NCBI GenBank assembly: GCA_040219275.1
Contig: JAVJSU010000007.1
Coordinates: 124,001-188,000, forward strand
Length of the DNA stretch: 64,000 nucleotides
Direction: 5' to 3'
Source of the DNA: JAVJSU01 sp040219275
Lineage (GTDB): Bacteria; Chloroflexota; Anaerolineae; Aggregatilineales; Phototrophicaceae
How positions within the stretch are numbered: position 1 is the stretch's first letter; each line of letters opens with the position of its first letter. The notes below the pieces were generated by a model that made no database searches, had not been told where the DNA came from, and was given only the letters and a program-made list of their open reading frames with translations. Below are positions 31,974-40,461 of the stretch, piece by piece. The translations under genes and the position numbers were made by a program.

Positions 31974-32534
31974 ATGAAAACAATCGCAGTATATGGAAGC
32001 GCGATGGTACAACCGGATCAGCCGGATTTTATAGCGGCGTATGAAGTGGGCAAGGCACTCGCATCCGCCGGATTTGAGGTGATGACCGGGGGCTATGCGG
32101 GTGTGATGGGCGCGGCGAGTCAGGGCGCGGGTGAGGTCGGCGGGCATGTCATCGGCGTGACGACGGGCGCGGTGGAACGTCTGCGTGGACCGGAACTGCA
32201 CGTCAATAAATGGGTGGTTGATAAAGTCCATTATGATAGCCTGCACGAACGCCTGATGCACCTCGTCCGTGATGCGGATGGCTATGTCGTGATGCCCGGC
32301 GGACTCGGCACATTGACCGAACTCGCGATGGCGTGGGAACTCATGCGGGCGCGTGATATTCCGATGCGTCCGCTTGTTTGTTACGGAAGATATTGGGGCG
32401 ATGTGCTGTCTGTATTGAAGACGAGTCCCTATGTGCGTGCATCGGATTGGCAAACCTTGACCTTCGCAGATACGCCGACCGATGTCGTGAATACCTTAAA
32501 AAACGCGTTCCATATGGACGAGTCATCCAACTAA
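31974..32534 (+). CDS. LOG/TIGR00730-like Rossmann protein
   Basis: A 186-residue soluble protein of the 'lysine decarboxylase-like' LOG group. The N-terminal VYGS, the GGYAGVMGAASQGA segment and PGGLGTLTE (about 111-119) are the group signature. Several members are phosphoribohydrolases that release nucleobases such as cytokinins from nucleotide monophosphates. A closely related group has other nucleotide-binding roles, so the substrate is open. AGAGGA lies about 8 nt before the ATG. The DUF1684 gene follows after 26 nt. Confidence 0.87.
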   Translation: MKTIAVYGSAMVQPDQPDFIAAYEVGKALASAGFEVMTGGYAGVMGAASQGAGEVGGHVIGVTTGAVERLRGPELHVNKWVVDKVHYDSLHERLMHLVRDADGYVVMPGGLGTLTELAMAWELMRARDIPMRPLVCYGRYWGDVLSVLKTSPYVRASDWQTLTFADTPTDVVNTLKNAFHMDESSN

Positions 32535-32560
32535 TATCAGCCAAAAACGGAGTTAACACC

Positions 32561-33082
32561 GTGACGCAGACAAAAGACGCTGTTCTGGCGAGTCGGCAGA
32601 AAAAAGATAATTTCTTCAAATCGAATCCACATTCCCCGCTTGCTCCTGAAGCCCGGATGCAGTTTGAGGGATTGGCGTATTATGATTACAATTCTGATCT
32701 CGTGATGACCGTCCGATTGACCGAATTTGACGAAAAGAAACCTGTGCCGATCCAGACGACCACCGGCGACGGGCGGATTTACCAGCGCTATGGCGAATTC
32801 ACGTTCATGGCAGAGGGTGAAGAAGCCCGTCTGACCGTGTATTCCACCCCGCATGGATTTTTCCTGCCGTTTGTGGATGCCAACGCCGGAACAGAAACCT
32901 ATCCCGCCGGACGCTATCTCGATCTTGAGCAAAATTCCGATGGCACCTTCGAGATAGATTTCAACCTCGCCTATAATCCCTACTGTGCATATAACGAAAC
33001 CTTTTCATGCCCATTGACCCCTGCGGAAAATCGCCTCAAAATTGCCATCCGCGCCGGAGAAAAAACTTTCGGTAAATCATAA
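32561..33082 (+). CDS. DUF1684 domain protein
   Basis: A 173-residue beta-rich protein with the DUF1684 pattern: RxxKDxFFKSxPxSPL at the start, FxGLAYYxYN, then GxGRIYQRYGEFTF, and a C-terminal ExxxDFNLAYNPYCAYNETFSCPLTPAENRL signature region, which contains the family's invariant Asp-Phe-Asn-x-Ala-Tyr-Asn-Pro. The start is a GTG at 32561 with CGGAG about 9 nt upstream; the frame extends further up inside the LOG gene, but that part is not family-like. The function of DUF1684 is unknown. Confidence 0.88.
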   Translation: MTQTKDAVLASRQKKDNFFKSNPHSPLAPEARMQFEGLAYYDYNSDLVMTVRLTEFDEKKPVPIQTTTGDGRIYQRYGEFTFMAEGEEARLTVYSTPHGFFLPFVDANAGTETYPAGRYLDLEQNSDGTFEIDFNLAYNPYCAYNETFSCPLTPAENRLKIAIRAGEKTFGKS

Positions 33083-33134
33083 GTAGAGCAATCATCGGTT
33101 GGAATCATTCATCTTAGCTTATACCATAACAGCT

Positions 33135-34250
33135 ATGAATCGATTCCGACTAATTTTATGCGTATGTTTATGCCTTGTGTTGAGTATGCCACTCCTCGCA
33201 CAGTATGAAGCCGACCCAACACCCGAAGAAATCGCCCTTTTGCGGATCGAACAAGCACGCGAGTCCGACTCTACAGCATTGGATTTGAGCGAACTCGGTT
33301 TGACAGAACTCCCGCCTGAATTGTGGGAACTTACGAATCTGCGTCAGCTGGATCTGCATGGAAATCAATTAACCAACATTCCATCGGAGATCACTTTACT
33401 GGAAAATCTTCTGAGTCTTTCAGTTGGGGATAATCAACTGTCAAGTCTTCCAAGTGAGATTGGACAGTTAGCTCATTTAGAGCATCTCAATTTATATGAT
33501 AACGATATAACGACTATACCACAGGAGATTTGGTCACTGACGAATTTACGATCGTTTAATCTAAATGGGAATTCTCTGATGTCAGTCCCACCGGATATTA
33601 GCCAGTTTACTCAAATCCGCTATCTCGGATTGGGAGGTAATCAACTGACTGTACTTCCGATGGAAATTTGGGAATTAGATTCCTTAAGCGACCTTTGGCT
33701 TCATGATAATGGATTGACCTCTATTCCGCCGGAAATTGCTCAGTTATCAAATTTGTTGTATCTTCGCCTTTACCAAAATGAGCTATCATCCATTCCACCG
33801 GAAATTGGACAACTAAGACATTTGTTGACATTAGACATTGGAAGTAATCAGATCAGTAGTTTGCCAATCGAGATAAATCATCTTACACAACTTGAAAACC
33901 TTTACCTTAATCACAATCAGTTAACCACTCTTCCACTAGATTTCTCCGCATTAATCAACTTGTCAGCATTATCAATCGACAATAATTTGCTAACTTCGTT
34001 ACCTCGTGGTCTTGGGCATCTTGATAAGCTAACTACATTCCGTTATGAAAATAATCCGCTTGAATTTCCGCCACCGCAAGTCCTTGAAGGCGGACAATTC
34101 GCGGTGCTTGAATTCCTACGGCATCCACAACCATCAGCGCCGTATCGTGTGGGCAGGGTGATGCTCGGCACACTATTCGCGCTCATCGTAAGCATGGCAG
34201 GCATTACATTTGGCTGGCTCTATTTACTGCGCTGGCGTTGGGAAATGTGA
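33135..34250 (+). CDS. Exported leucine-rich repeat protein with C-terminal membrane anchor
   Basis: A 371-residue protein: signal peptide (about 1-23), short leader, about eleven LRR units of 23 residues (LxxLxLxxNxLxxLPxEIxxL type, roughly 55-320), then a membrane helix (about 339-365) and a basic end. The repeats are of the bacterial Ran/Roco-like SIPPEI class, and the NPLEFPPPQVLEGG closing region is also seen in Roco proteins, but here no kinase or GTPase domain follows and the repeats face outside. A binding role at the cell surface is likely. The ATG at 33135 is chosen because it starts the signal peptide. Confidence 0.88.
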   Translation: MNRFRLILCVCLCLVLSMPLLAQYEADPTPEEIALLRIEQARESDSTALDLSELGLTELPPELWELTNLRQLDLHGNQLTNIPSEITLLENLLSLSVGDNQLSSLPSEIGQLAHLEHLNLYDNDITTIPQEIWSLTNLRSFNLNGNSLMSVPPDISQFTQIRYLGLGGNQLTVLPMEIWELDSLSDLWLHDNGLTSIPPEIAQLSNLLYLRLYQNELSSIPPEIGQLRHLLTLDIGSNQISSLPIEINHLTQLENLYLNHNQLTTLPLDFSALINLSALSIDNNLLTSLPRGLGHLDKLTTFRYENNPLEFPPPQVLEGGQFAVLEFLRHPQPSAPYRVGRVMLGTLFALIVSMAGITFGWLYLLRWRWEM

Positions 34251-34373
34251 AATAAAATAGGTAATTCTTTATCCGCTCATAACACGAATTTTAACTCATT
34301 CACACCGGTTTCTAAGCCTGTGGTGCTGTACTTAACGGTAATCATTCATATGTAGAGGACGTTGAGACACCAC

Positions 34374-35105
34374 ATGGAAAATTATACCTTTGACCTTCAG
34401 CGCATTTTCTTTGGCGATGTGCCGATTTTGTTTCTCTTTGAAATTCTGCTTCGCACCAGCATTTTATATCTGTTCACTGTTTTCTTGATGCGCCTTGCAC
34501 CACGCCGGAACATCGGGCAAATGACCCCGCTCGAATTACTGGTGATTATCGCGCTCGGTTCGTCGGTGGGTGATCCAATGTTCTATCCGAATATCCCCCT
34601 TATTCACGGCATGGCGGTGATTAGTGTTGTGCTGGGATTGCAAACTGGTCTTGTGTACCTGTCCCGTGTACGTGGAAAATGGGAAAACGTAATCGACGGT
34701 AACGCCATCCGCGTTGTTCAGGACGGTCAACTCGATCTAAATGGCATGGCAAAGGCGAAAATCACGCGTGAAGATGTGTTCATGGGCTTACGCATGACTC
34801 AGCATACACATCTGGGCGAGATAGAAGAAGCCTATGTCGAGAAGAATGGGCAAATTACTGTCCACATCTATGCGCCACACAAACAGCGCAAAGGGTTTAT
34901 CTTCATGCCACCCGTTGAAGAAAAAGATTGGCGCGAATTTCATGAGGGTGATTCCGTGCCAGCGACGGAATATTACGTGTGTAAAGTCTGTGGTCGGGTG
35001 GAGCATTATGACCGCCACACGACCTTCAAAGCGTGTCCGCGATGTGAGTACAAAGCGTGGCTAGATTCTGTCGGATTGCCGCTTACTCCTCAAAAAGAAG
35101 ACTAG
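34374..35105 (+). CDS. DUF421 (YetF-like) membrane protein with C-terminal zinc ribbon
   Basis: A 243-residue protein. Three N-terminal membrane helices (about 20-42, 55-70, 74-96) and a cytoplasmic alpha/beta domain (RVVQDGQLDLNGMAKAKITREDVFMGLR) match DUF421/YetF proteins. The last 50 residues add a CKVCG...CPRCE module, a rubredoxin-like zinc ribbon. DUF421 proteins are linked to spore and membrane traits in Bacillus, but the biochemical role is unknown. A TTG four codons upstream is closer to AGAGGA and is an alternative start. It converges with the TfoX-like gene, with 4 nt between stops. Confidence 0.85.
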   Translation: MENYTFDLQRIFFGDVPILFLFEILLRTSILYLFTVFLMRLAPRRNIGQMTPLELLVIIALGSSVGDPMFYPNIPLIHGMAVISVVLGLQTGLVYLSRVRGKWENVIDGNAIRVVQDGQLDLNGMAKAKITREDVFMGLRMTQHTHLGEIEEAYVEKNGQITVHIYAPHKQRKGFIFMPPVEEKDWREFHEGDSVPATEYYVCKVCGRVEHYDRHTTFKACPRCEYKAWLDSVGLPLTPQKED

Positions 35106-35109
35106 GCTG

Positions 35110-35451
35110 TTAGCGTGATTTCTTCCTGTTTTTGCGGATGTACGTGAGGCTTTTTTCTACCCACTGTGCCAATACATCGCCATCGTTGAGGAATTCTGGC
35201 GGCGTTTCAATATAAGCTTTCATATAGTCAGAGGTGCGTGCCTCTGGCAATTCGAGCAAGTCACGTCGTGCGTCTTCATCGAGCTTGAGCGCCAATGTGT
35301 TGCCGAACCACGCCGCGAAGATCACACCATCCGCCCAGAATCCCGCCCCGCCGAACATCTGCTTACTCGTCAGGCTGATCTGCGGATCAATCTGCAATAT
35401 CGCTTCTTGTAGCGCGTCCCCCATCTCTTTGACAATCGTTTCTTTGTCCAT
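35110..35451 (-). CDS. TfoX N-terminal domain protein
   Basis: A 113-residue protein consisting only of the TfoX/Sxy N-terminal domain, with the signature SKQMFGGAGFWADGVIFAAWFGNTLALKLDE and the closing EWVEKSL-like helix. In gamma-proteobacteria TfoX activates competence, but isolated N-domains are widespread and their role is unclear. The C-terminal TfoX domain is absent. ATG start; no obvious operon partner. Confidence 0.88.
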   Translation of the reverse strand: MDKETIVKEMGDALQEAILQIDPQISLTSKQMFGGAGFWADGVIFAAWFGNTLALKLDEDARRDLLELPEARTSDYMKAYIETPPEFLNDGDVLAQWVEKSLTYIRKNRKKSR

Positions 35452-35625
35452 TAGCCCGTGCTCCGTGAGATTAACTCGGATGATTCAGCTTAAATTTTAG
35501 CACAAAAGTTCCGTTGATGTGACAATTCCTTAATCTTGTCTGAAATATGTGTCGCCGTCATCCGGTTTCAAGTACAATGGATTTACGGTCAATCACCGCG
35601 TTATCCGACAGGGGGAACACATCGC

Positions 35626-36669
35626 ATGTCACAACTCGAAATTGGTCAGGAATATCCCGCATCAAACGAAGCGCAGTACATTCAAAGTCTGGTCGAGACA
35701 CTCACCGCACAAATCCAGAAAGATTATCCCACCGGAATCATGCGCCGTGATGCACACCCCAAACAACATGGTGTAGTTCATGCGGAATTCATCATCGAGC
35801 AGAGCTTGCCGGAAAATTTGCGTGTCGGTGTGTTTAAAGAAGCGAAAACATATCCGTGCTGGGTACGGTTTTCCAATTCCGGTGGCACAGGTGGCATTCA
35901 TCCCGATAAAAACCCGGATGTGCGCGGTATGGCGATTAAGCTCATTGGCGTTGAGGGTGAGAAAATTTTGCCGGAGGAAAGTAACGAAGTCACACAGGAT
36001 TTTCTGGTCGCCAGCTACCCGAACTTTATCGTCAAAAATGCTATTGATTTTTCCGTATTGGCGGCAGGGCTGGGTAAAAAAGATTATCTAAAATTATTCC
36101 TTTTTTTCTTTAACCCGTTCCATTTGCGCCTGCGCGAACTGATGCTGTTGATTAAGTCTCAGGGCAAATGTGCCAACGTGCTCGGTCAACGGTATTGGAG
36201 CATGGTGGCATCTCAACTCGGTGCGGGGCAGGCGGTCAAATATTCGGCCATTCCGCGCTCCAAAGTGGATAATACCCTGCCTACCACACCGTCTGATAAT
36301 TTTCTGCGGGATCGCCTAAAAGCACATCTGAGCGATCAGGAAGCGACGTTCGATTTTTGCGTACAATTGCAAACAAACCCCGATACCATGCCGATTGAAG
36401 ATGCGCGGGTGGAATGGAAAGAAAGCGAATCGCCGTTCATCAAAGTGGCGACCATCCGCATCCCCCCGCAGAGCTTTGACTCCGAAGCGCAAGAAAGTTT
36501 TGGCGAGAACCTCTCCTATACGCCGTGGCATAGCCTGCCGGAACATCGTCCGCTCGGTGGCATAAACCGTGCGCGGAAAGTGGTGTATGAGGCAATTTCA
36601 GAATTTCGCCATCGCTTGAACGGTGTTGAACGCCGTGAACCCAAAGTCATGAAGCCGTTTGAGAAATAA
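35626..36669 (+). CDS. Catalase-like heme-domain protein
   Basis: A 347-residue protein with the catalase core pattern in reduced form: HGVVHAEF with the distal His segment, VRFSNSGGTGGIHPDKNPDVRGMAIKL, TQDFLVASYPNF, and a C-terminal SLPEHRPLGGINRARKVVYE with the R-x-x-x-Y type proximal region. Such short catalase-like proteins include peroxidases and allene-oxide-synthase-like enzymes, so the substrate is uncertain. The start at 35626 gives MSQLEIGQEYP with GGGGGA upstream; the longer frame is not family-like. The PNPOx-like gene follows after 26 nt. Confidence 0.85.
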   Translation: MSQLEIGQEYPASNEAQYIQSLVETLTAQIQKDYPTGIMRRDAHPKQHGVVHAEFIIEQSLPENLRVGVFKEAKTYPCWVRFSNSGGTGGIHPDKNPDVRGMAIKLIGVEGEKILPEESNEVTQDFLVASYPNFIVKNAIDFSVLAAGLGKKDYLKLFLFFFNPFHLRLRELMLLIKSQGKCANVLGQRYWSMVASQLGAGQAVKYSAIPRSKVDNTLPTTPSDNFLRDRLKAHLSDQEATFDFCVQLQTNPDTMPIEDARVEWKESESPFIKVATIRIPPQSFDSEAQESFGENLSYTPWHSLPEHRPLGGINRARKVVYEAISEFRHRLNGVERREPKVMKPFEK

Positions 36670-36695
36670 ATAGAGTTAGCGAGGAAATCGAATTT

Positions 36696-37259
36696 ATGGC
36701 AACCGTACATGAACATATCACGGATGATTTGCGCGCATGGATCGAGGCGCAACATCTATTTTTTGTAGCAAGTGCGCCCCTGACGGGAGAAGGGCATGTG
36801 AACGTCTCGCCAAAAGGCATGGACTGCCTGCGTGTTTTGGACGAGCATACCGTCGCCTATCTGGATTTGACAGGCAGTGGCAACGAAACCTCCGCGCATT
36901 TAATCGAGGCGGGAAACGGACGCATTACGCTGATGTGGTGCGCGTTTGATGGTTCTCCGCGCATTTTGCGTTTGTATGGCAATGGACGTGTGATTTTGCC
37001 GGATACGCCGGAATGGGAAAGCCTCGCGCCCAAGTTCACGATGCTAACCGGAGCGCGTCAGATTATCGTCAACGAGGTCAGCATGGTACAAACATCCTGC
37101 GGGTTTGGTGTGCCATTTTTCGATCATGTCGGAGATCGGGATACGCTCCCCAAATTGTGGGAACAACGTGGCGAAGAAGCTCTGAAAACCTATCATCAAG
37201 AACGCAACGCCGTCAGTGTGGACGGCTTACCCACGCCTATCGGTGCACTGTACGAGTAA
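36696..37259 (+). CDS. Pyridoxamine 5'-phosphate oxidase-like flavin-binding protein
   Basis: A 187-residue split-barrel protein of the PNPOx-like superfamily. FFVASAPLTGEGHVNVSPKGMDCLRVLD is the usual start of this subgroup, followed by YLDLTGSGNETSAHL and GRITLMWCAFDGSPRILRLYG. Members bind FMN or F420 and reduce or oxidise small molecules; true PdxH residues for pyridoxine binding are not evident. GAGGAAA precedes the ATG. It probably shares a transcript with the catalase-like gene; a bidirectional terminator follows. Confidence 0.88.
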   Translation: MATVHEHITDDLRAWIEAQHLFFVASAPLTGEGHVNVSPKGMDCLRVLDEHTVAYLDLTGSGNETSAHLIEAGNGRITLMWCAFDGSPRILRLYGNGRVILPDTPEWESLAPKFTMLTGARQIIVNEVSMVQTSCGFGVPFFDHVGDRDTLPKLWEQRGEEALKTYHQERNAVSVDGLPTPIGALYE

Positions 37260-37265
37260 ATAAAC

Positions 37266-37301
37266 CATGCCACGAGACTGACCTATCGTGGCATGTATTG
37301 T
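37266..37301. terminator. Bidirectional terminator
   Basis: CATGCCACGA and TCGTGGCATG form a perfect 10-bp stem (37266-37275 with 37286-37295) between the convergent PNPOx-like and GT-C genes, with T-rich flanks on both strands. Confidence 0.85.
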
Positions 37302-38855
37302 TTATTGATCGGTATTTGTAGCGCCCAATTCATAGCGCACACAATGATCCTCGTAAATTGCTTCATGAGGATAGGCTTCTAGCAGGGCAAGATCGTCTTC
37401 AGCTTGCTGTTCCTCAATCGATTCTTCATGATCTGGATTACGGCAGAAGAAATAGAGGGTGCGACCTTCGTTAGCTTGTGCGTTTGCCAATACTTCTTCC
37501 GGTGGCATATTCCAGTCCATGCGCCTGAAGGTATAGAATTTTACAACACGATCCATGCCTGTGGGAAAATCATAACCGGGATAATTAAAATAAACGCTCA
37601 GGTGGTCGTCTTCACTGGAAGCGGTATTGATAGAATCGATGATCGCGTCAATCTCCGGTTGGTGTGCGGAATAATGTAAGACACCAAAGACGAATAAGCC
37701 CAATAAAACCGTCGTTAGAAGCATCCCGTCCATCACCGGGCGTAATACGCGATGGGGTGGTTTACGCATCCGCAAATAGACCCATGCAATTGCGGCGACA
37801 ATTGCCATCGACGGGAGCAAAAAAACTTTGTAATAATCGTGGATGTAGCTGGCATTCCGAAAGGCTAGCAAGTAACTTAACCCACCAAAAAATAGTGCAC
37901 CGACTATGACGAGGGCGGTACGACTACTGCGTTTGCGTAGCGGGAACAACCCTAAGATACTCATGACCAGCACGCCGGGCGTGATAAGCACAAAAATATC
38001 AATAAAGAGTTTGCCGAGATAGGCACTAATGGTTAATGGGTCAGAATCTCTCACCCCTGAAACTTCACTTGTGCGCCAGACGAAGGCATCCAGCAGACTA
38101 TCAATAGATTGATCCCACTGTAATTGATACGAGCCGAGCAAAACGATCAGCGCTACGATGCACCACACACCAATGCCGATCACGCCGATTCGCTGACGCA
38201 TGTTGCCCAGAAAAAACGCCCCTAATCCAACCCCTGCCACCATGAAAACTGCGGGCCAGGCCGTCCAGACTGCCATCCATGCGAGAAATAACAATGCGAG
38301 AAAACGTGCCCTATTGGGCTGTCTTAACCAATTGATCGTGACTGCCGTGAACAATAGCGCGGCTAATAAACCGAGTGGATCATGACCGGGCACCCGCCCC
38401 ATATAGGAGACCATCGGCACCAGCCCGTAAAATGCCGCCGCCCACCATGCAACCCGATCATTGTATAAACGACGCGTGATGACATACATCGCCACGATCC
38501 CTAATAGCGTCGCGCAGGCAAAAGCATAACGCACACTCAATTCGTTGAATCCAGTGAATTGGGTTAGGAGTGCTGGAATCCATGCTAGCAGAGGTGGATG
38601 ATGGCTATATATATATAGGTCGGCGATGTCGTTCACAGGATCGCTGTCTCTGACAACCATCAGCCCGATCTGGTCTACGCCGTAAATCTCATAATTCCTA
38701 ACCGCAGAGGGTATCCAAACACGATAGGAGTCTTGCACACCATACCAGGGTGAACCAAGCTGAAAGGTAAGCAATGCCCACGCAATTAACAGGAGAACGA
38801 TCAATCTTATTGAGAATTTGCCGCCTGATTGTGCAGATATAGAGGATTTTGTCAT
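37302..38855 (-). CDS. GT-C fold membrane glycosyltransferase
   Basis: A 517-residue protein with about eleven membrane helices. The first extracytoplasmic loop has a long acidic/aromatic segment ending in YSHHPPLLAWIPAL, typical of ArnT/PMT_2-type GT-C enzymes. The C-terminal 90 residues are soluble with Cys-containing, acidic sequence. It is the last gene of a four-gene operon with GT2, methyltransferase and LPG-synthase-type proteins, which fits use of a polyprenyl-phosphate sugar made by the GT2. GGAG lies 8 nt before the ATG. Confidence 0.83.
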   Translation of the reverse strand: MTKSSISAQSGGKFSIRLIVLLLIAWALLTFQLGSPWYGVQDSYRVWIPSAVRNYEIYGVDQIGLMVVRDSDPVNDIADLYIYSHHPPLLAWIPALLTQFTGFNELSVRYAFACATLLGIVAMYVITRRLYNDRVAWWAAAFYGLVPMVSYMGRVPGHDPLGLLAALLFTAVTINWLRQPNRARFLALLFLAWMAVWTAWPAVFMVAGVGLGAFFLGNMRQRIGVIGIGVWCIVALIVLLGSYQLQWDQSIDSLLDAFVWRTSEVSGVRDSDPLTISAYLGKLFIDIFVLITPGVLVMSILGLFPLRKRSSRTALVIVGALFFGGLSYLLAFRNASYIHDYYKVFLLPSMAIVAAIAWVYLRMRKPPHRVLRPVMDGMLLTTVLLGLFVFGVLHYSAHQPEIDAIIDSINTASSEDDHLSVYFNYPGYDFPTGMDRVVKFYTFRRMDWNMPPEEVLANAQANEGRTLYFFCRNPDHEESIEEQQAEDDLALLEAYPHEAIYEDHCVRYELGATNTDQ

Positions 38856-38866
38856 AAAGTACTCCG

Positions 38867-39844
38867 TTAGGCGGATTCGCCTTGCGTGCTGGAGACTTCC
38901 GCCTCCGGTAAATCAACATATAGGAAAAAAAGACTGGTTAACATAACACCAACAATTTCCGCCAGTGTCCAGCCTATACGTGCGATGATGGCGGCAGTAG
39001 CAGGGATTGGCTCATTCAGGAAGACGGCAAGACCAAGCGCGATCAGCACATCACGCACGCCGATGCCTCCGGGCGTAAAGATGATGAGAAAGCCAATCAT
39101 CCATGTTCCGGCATATAAACCAATGATTTCCAACACAGCTCCCGCGCTAAGTTCCGGCGCGATGGCATAAACGATCCCTGCAAAAGACAGCCCGATTACA
39201 ACCCATGCCACGATATATACAAAAATAACCATGAGAATTTGTGGCAAACTCAGCCAAAGATCGGGGCGATCAAGCAAGCGGCGGAGAATTGAGGGCAGTT
39301 TTTGTGATTTGAGCCAGTTGATGAACTTTTCAGATCGCAAACTGAGCACACCGATCACCACGAGCACTATGCCACCGAAAATAACGCTGAAAACTAGCCC
39401 GGATGGTAGATAATGCGTGACAAGGCGCAGGCTTAAAAGTGCGGTAATGCCGGCACCTGTGACCATCAATAGCACTTCCCAGAAAACGGCGATTACACTT
39501 TTAGCGGTCGGAACACCCGCACGTTGATACAAAAACATGCGTCCGGGTAACGCCCAGATACTCCCCGGTAAATATTTGGCAATGTTGGAGATGAAGAAGG
39601 CACGCCAGATCACAAAAGGTCGCTGATTTTCTTCCAGATCACGCAGTATGAGCAACGATCCCAATGGTAATAAGCCTAAGCCGATGGTCATACCGATCTG
39701 CGCGAAGATGAGCATTGTCCAGTTAATAGCAAGTGGGTTATCGCGTAGTTGCGCAAGTTGATCGCGCAGATATACGCCTACGAATATCAGCAATGCGAGA
39801 AAGAAAATAATCTGTACTGCCCGCACGATGGATCGGCGTGTCAT
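38867..39844 (-). CDS. Lysylphosphatidylglycerol-synthase-type transmembrane protein
   Basis: A 325-residue integral membrane protein with about eight helices, matching the LPG_synthase_TM (UPF0104) family: conserved RAFFISNIAKYLPGSIWALPGR early and TPGGIGVRDVLIALGL late. The lysyl-transferring domain of MprF is absent, so it may be a lipid or lipid-linked-sugar flippase, which suits its place between a methyltransferase and a GT-C gene. The start is the ATG at 39844 overlapping the methyltransferase stop (ATGA); a longer frame exists. Confidence 0.9.
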   Translation of the reverse strand: MTRRSIVRAVQIIFFLALLIFVGVYLRDQLAQLRDNPLAINWTMLIFAQIGMTIGLGLLPLGSLLILRDLEENQRPFVIWRAFFISNIAKYLPGSIWALPGRMFLYQRAGVPTAKSVIAVFWEVLLMVTGAGITALLSLRLVTHYLPSGLVFSVIFGGIVLVVIGVLSLRSEKFINWLKSQKLPSILRRLLDRPDLWLSLPQILMVIFVYIVAWVVIGLSFAGIVYAIAPELSAGAVLEIIGLYAGTWMIGFLIIFTPGGIGVRDVLIALGLAVFLNEPIPATAAIIARIGWTLAEIVGVMLTSLFFLYVDLPEAEVSSTQGESA

Positions 39845-40461
39845 ATCTGTTTTTCCGCAAGCACCATTGACCATAGCATTGGTGTTGCGATGTCAACAAT
39901 GGTGAAATGTTGCTCGACAAAGCGACGGAATCCCCACACCGACCAATGATTAATATGCTCAGGAGTGTTTCCCCAATCTTCAAGGTAAGCACCCCGCGCC
40001 ATATTGCCTATACGCCAGAACGGTTCATTCGGCACGCTCAACAACGCATAGCGACTAGTCACACGGTGAATTTCTGCCAGCGCACGTTGTGGATCGCCGA
40101 CATGCTCTAAAACTTCCAGACAGATCACTAGATCAAACGAATTATCGTTGAACGGAATATCTTGCAGGTTACCTTGAAGAAGTGGCAGAGTCGGGTTGTG
40201 TGTTTGTGCCAGATCAAGACGTTCAGAATCAAGATCCGCCCCGAAAATCGACTTGTAGCGTGGCGCGAGGGTATTATTCATAATCTCGCCTTCGCCACAA
40301 CCCGCATCAAAGACCTTATCAGCTTCCACTTGTTCCAGCATCCGGTTTAATGCTGTATAGAAACGTGCCATCGCAAAACGGGTGATAAAGCCCGCTTCTG
40401 TATCATATTTCTTTTGGCGCAAACCCATGTTCGCGCTGGAATGACGATCAAGATCGGTCAA
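39841..40461 (-). CDS. Class I SAM-dependent methyltransferase
   Basis: About 206 residues. The Rossmann motif I is VFDAGCGEGEIM (about 50-61), followed by the acidic ADLDSERL, IPFNDNSFDLVICLEVLEHV (motif III) and VTSRYALLSVPNEP. This is the UbiE/methyltransf_11 class. The start is uncertain: a TTG at 40461 with GGAG 7 nt upstream overlaps the GT2 stop by 14 nt, while an ATG at 40428 gives a shorter N-terminus. In this operon it may methylate a sugar or lipid carrier; the substrate is unknown. Confidence 0.87.
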   Translation of the reverse strand: MTDLDRHSSANMGLRQKKYDTEAGFITRFAMARFYTALNRMLEQVEADKVFDAGCGEGEIMNNTLAPRYKSIFGADLDSERLDLAQTHNPTLPLLQGNLQDIPFNDNSFDLVICLEVLEHVGDPQRALAEIHRVTSRYALLSVPNEPFWRIGNMARGAYLEDWGNTPEHINHWSVWGFRRFVEQHFTIVDIATPMLWSMVLAEKQI

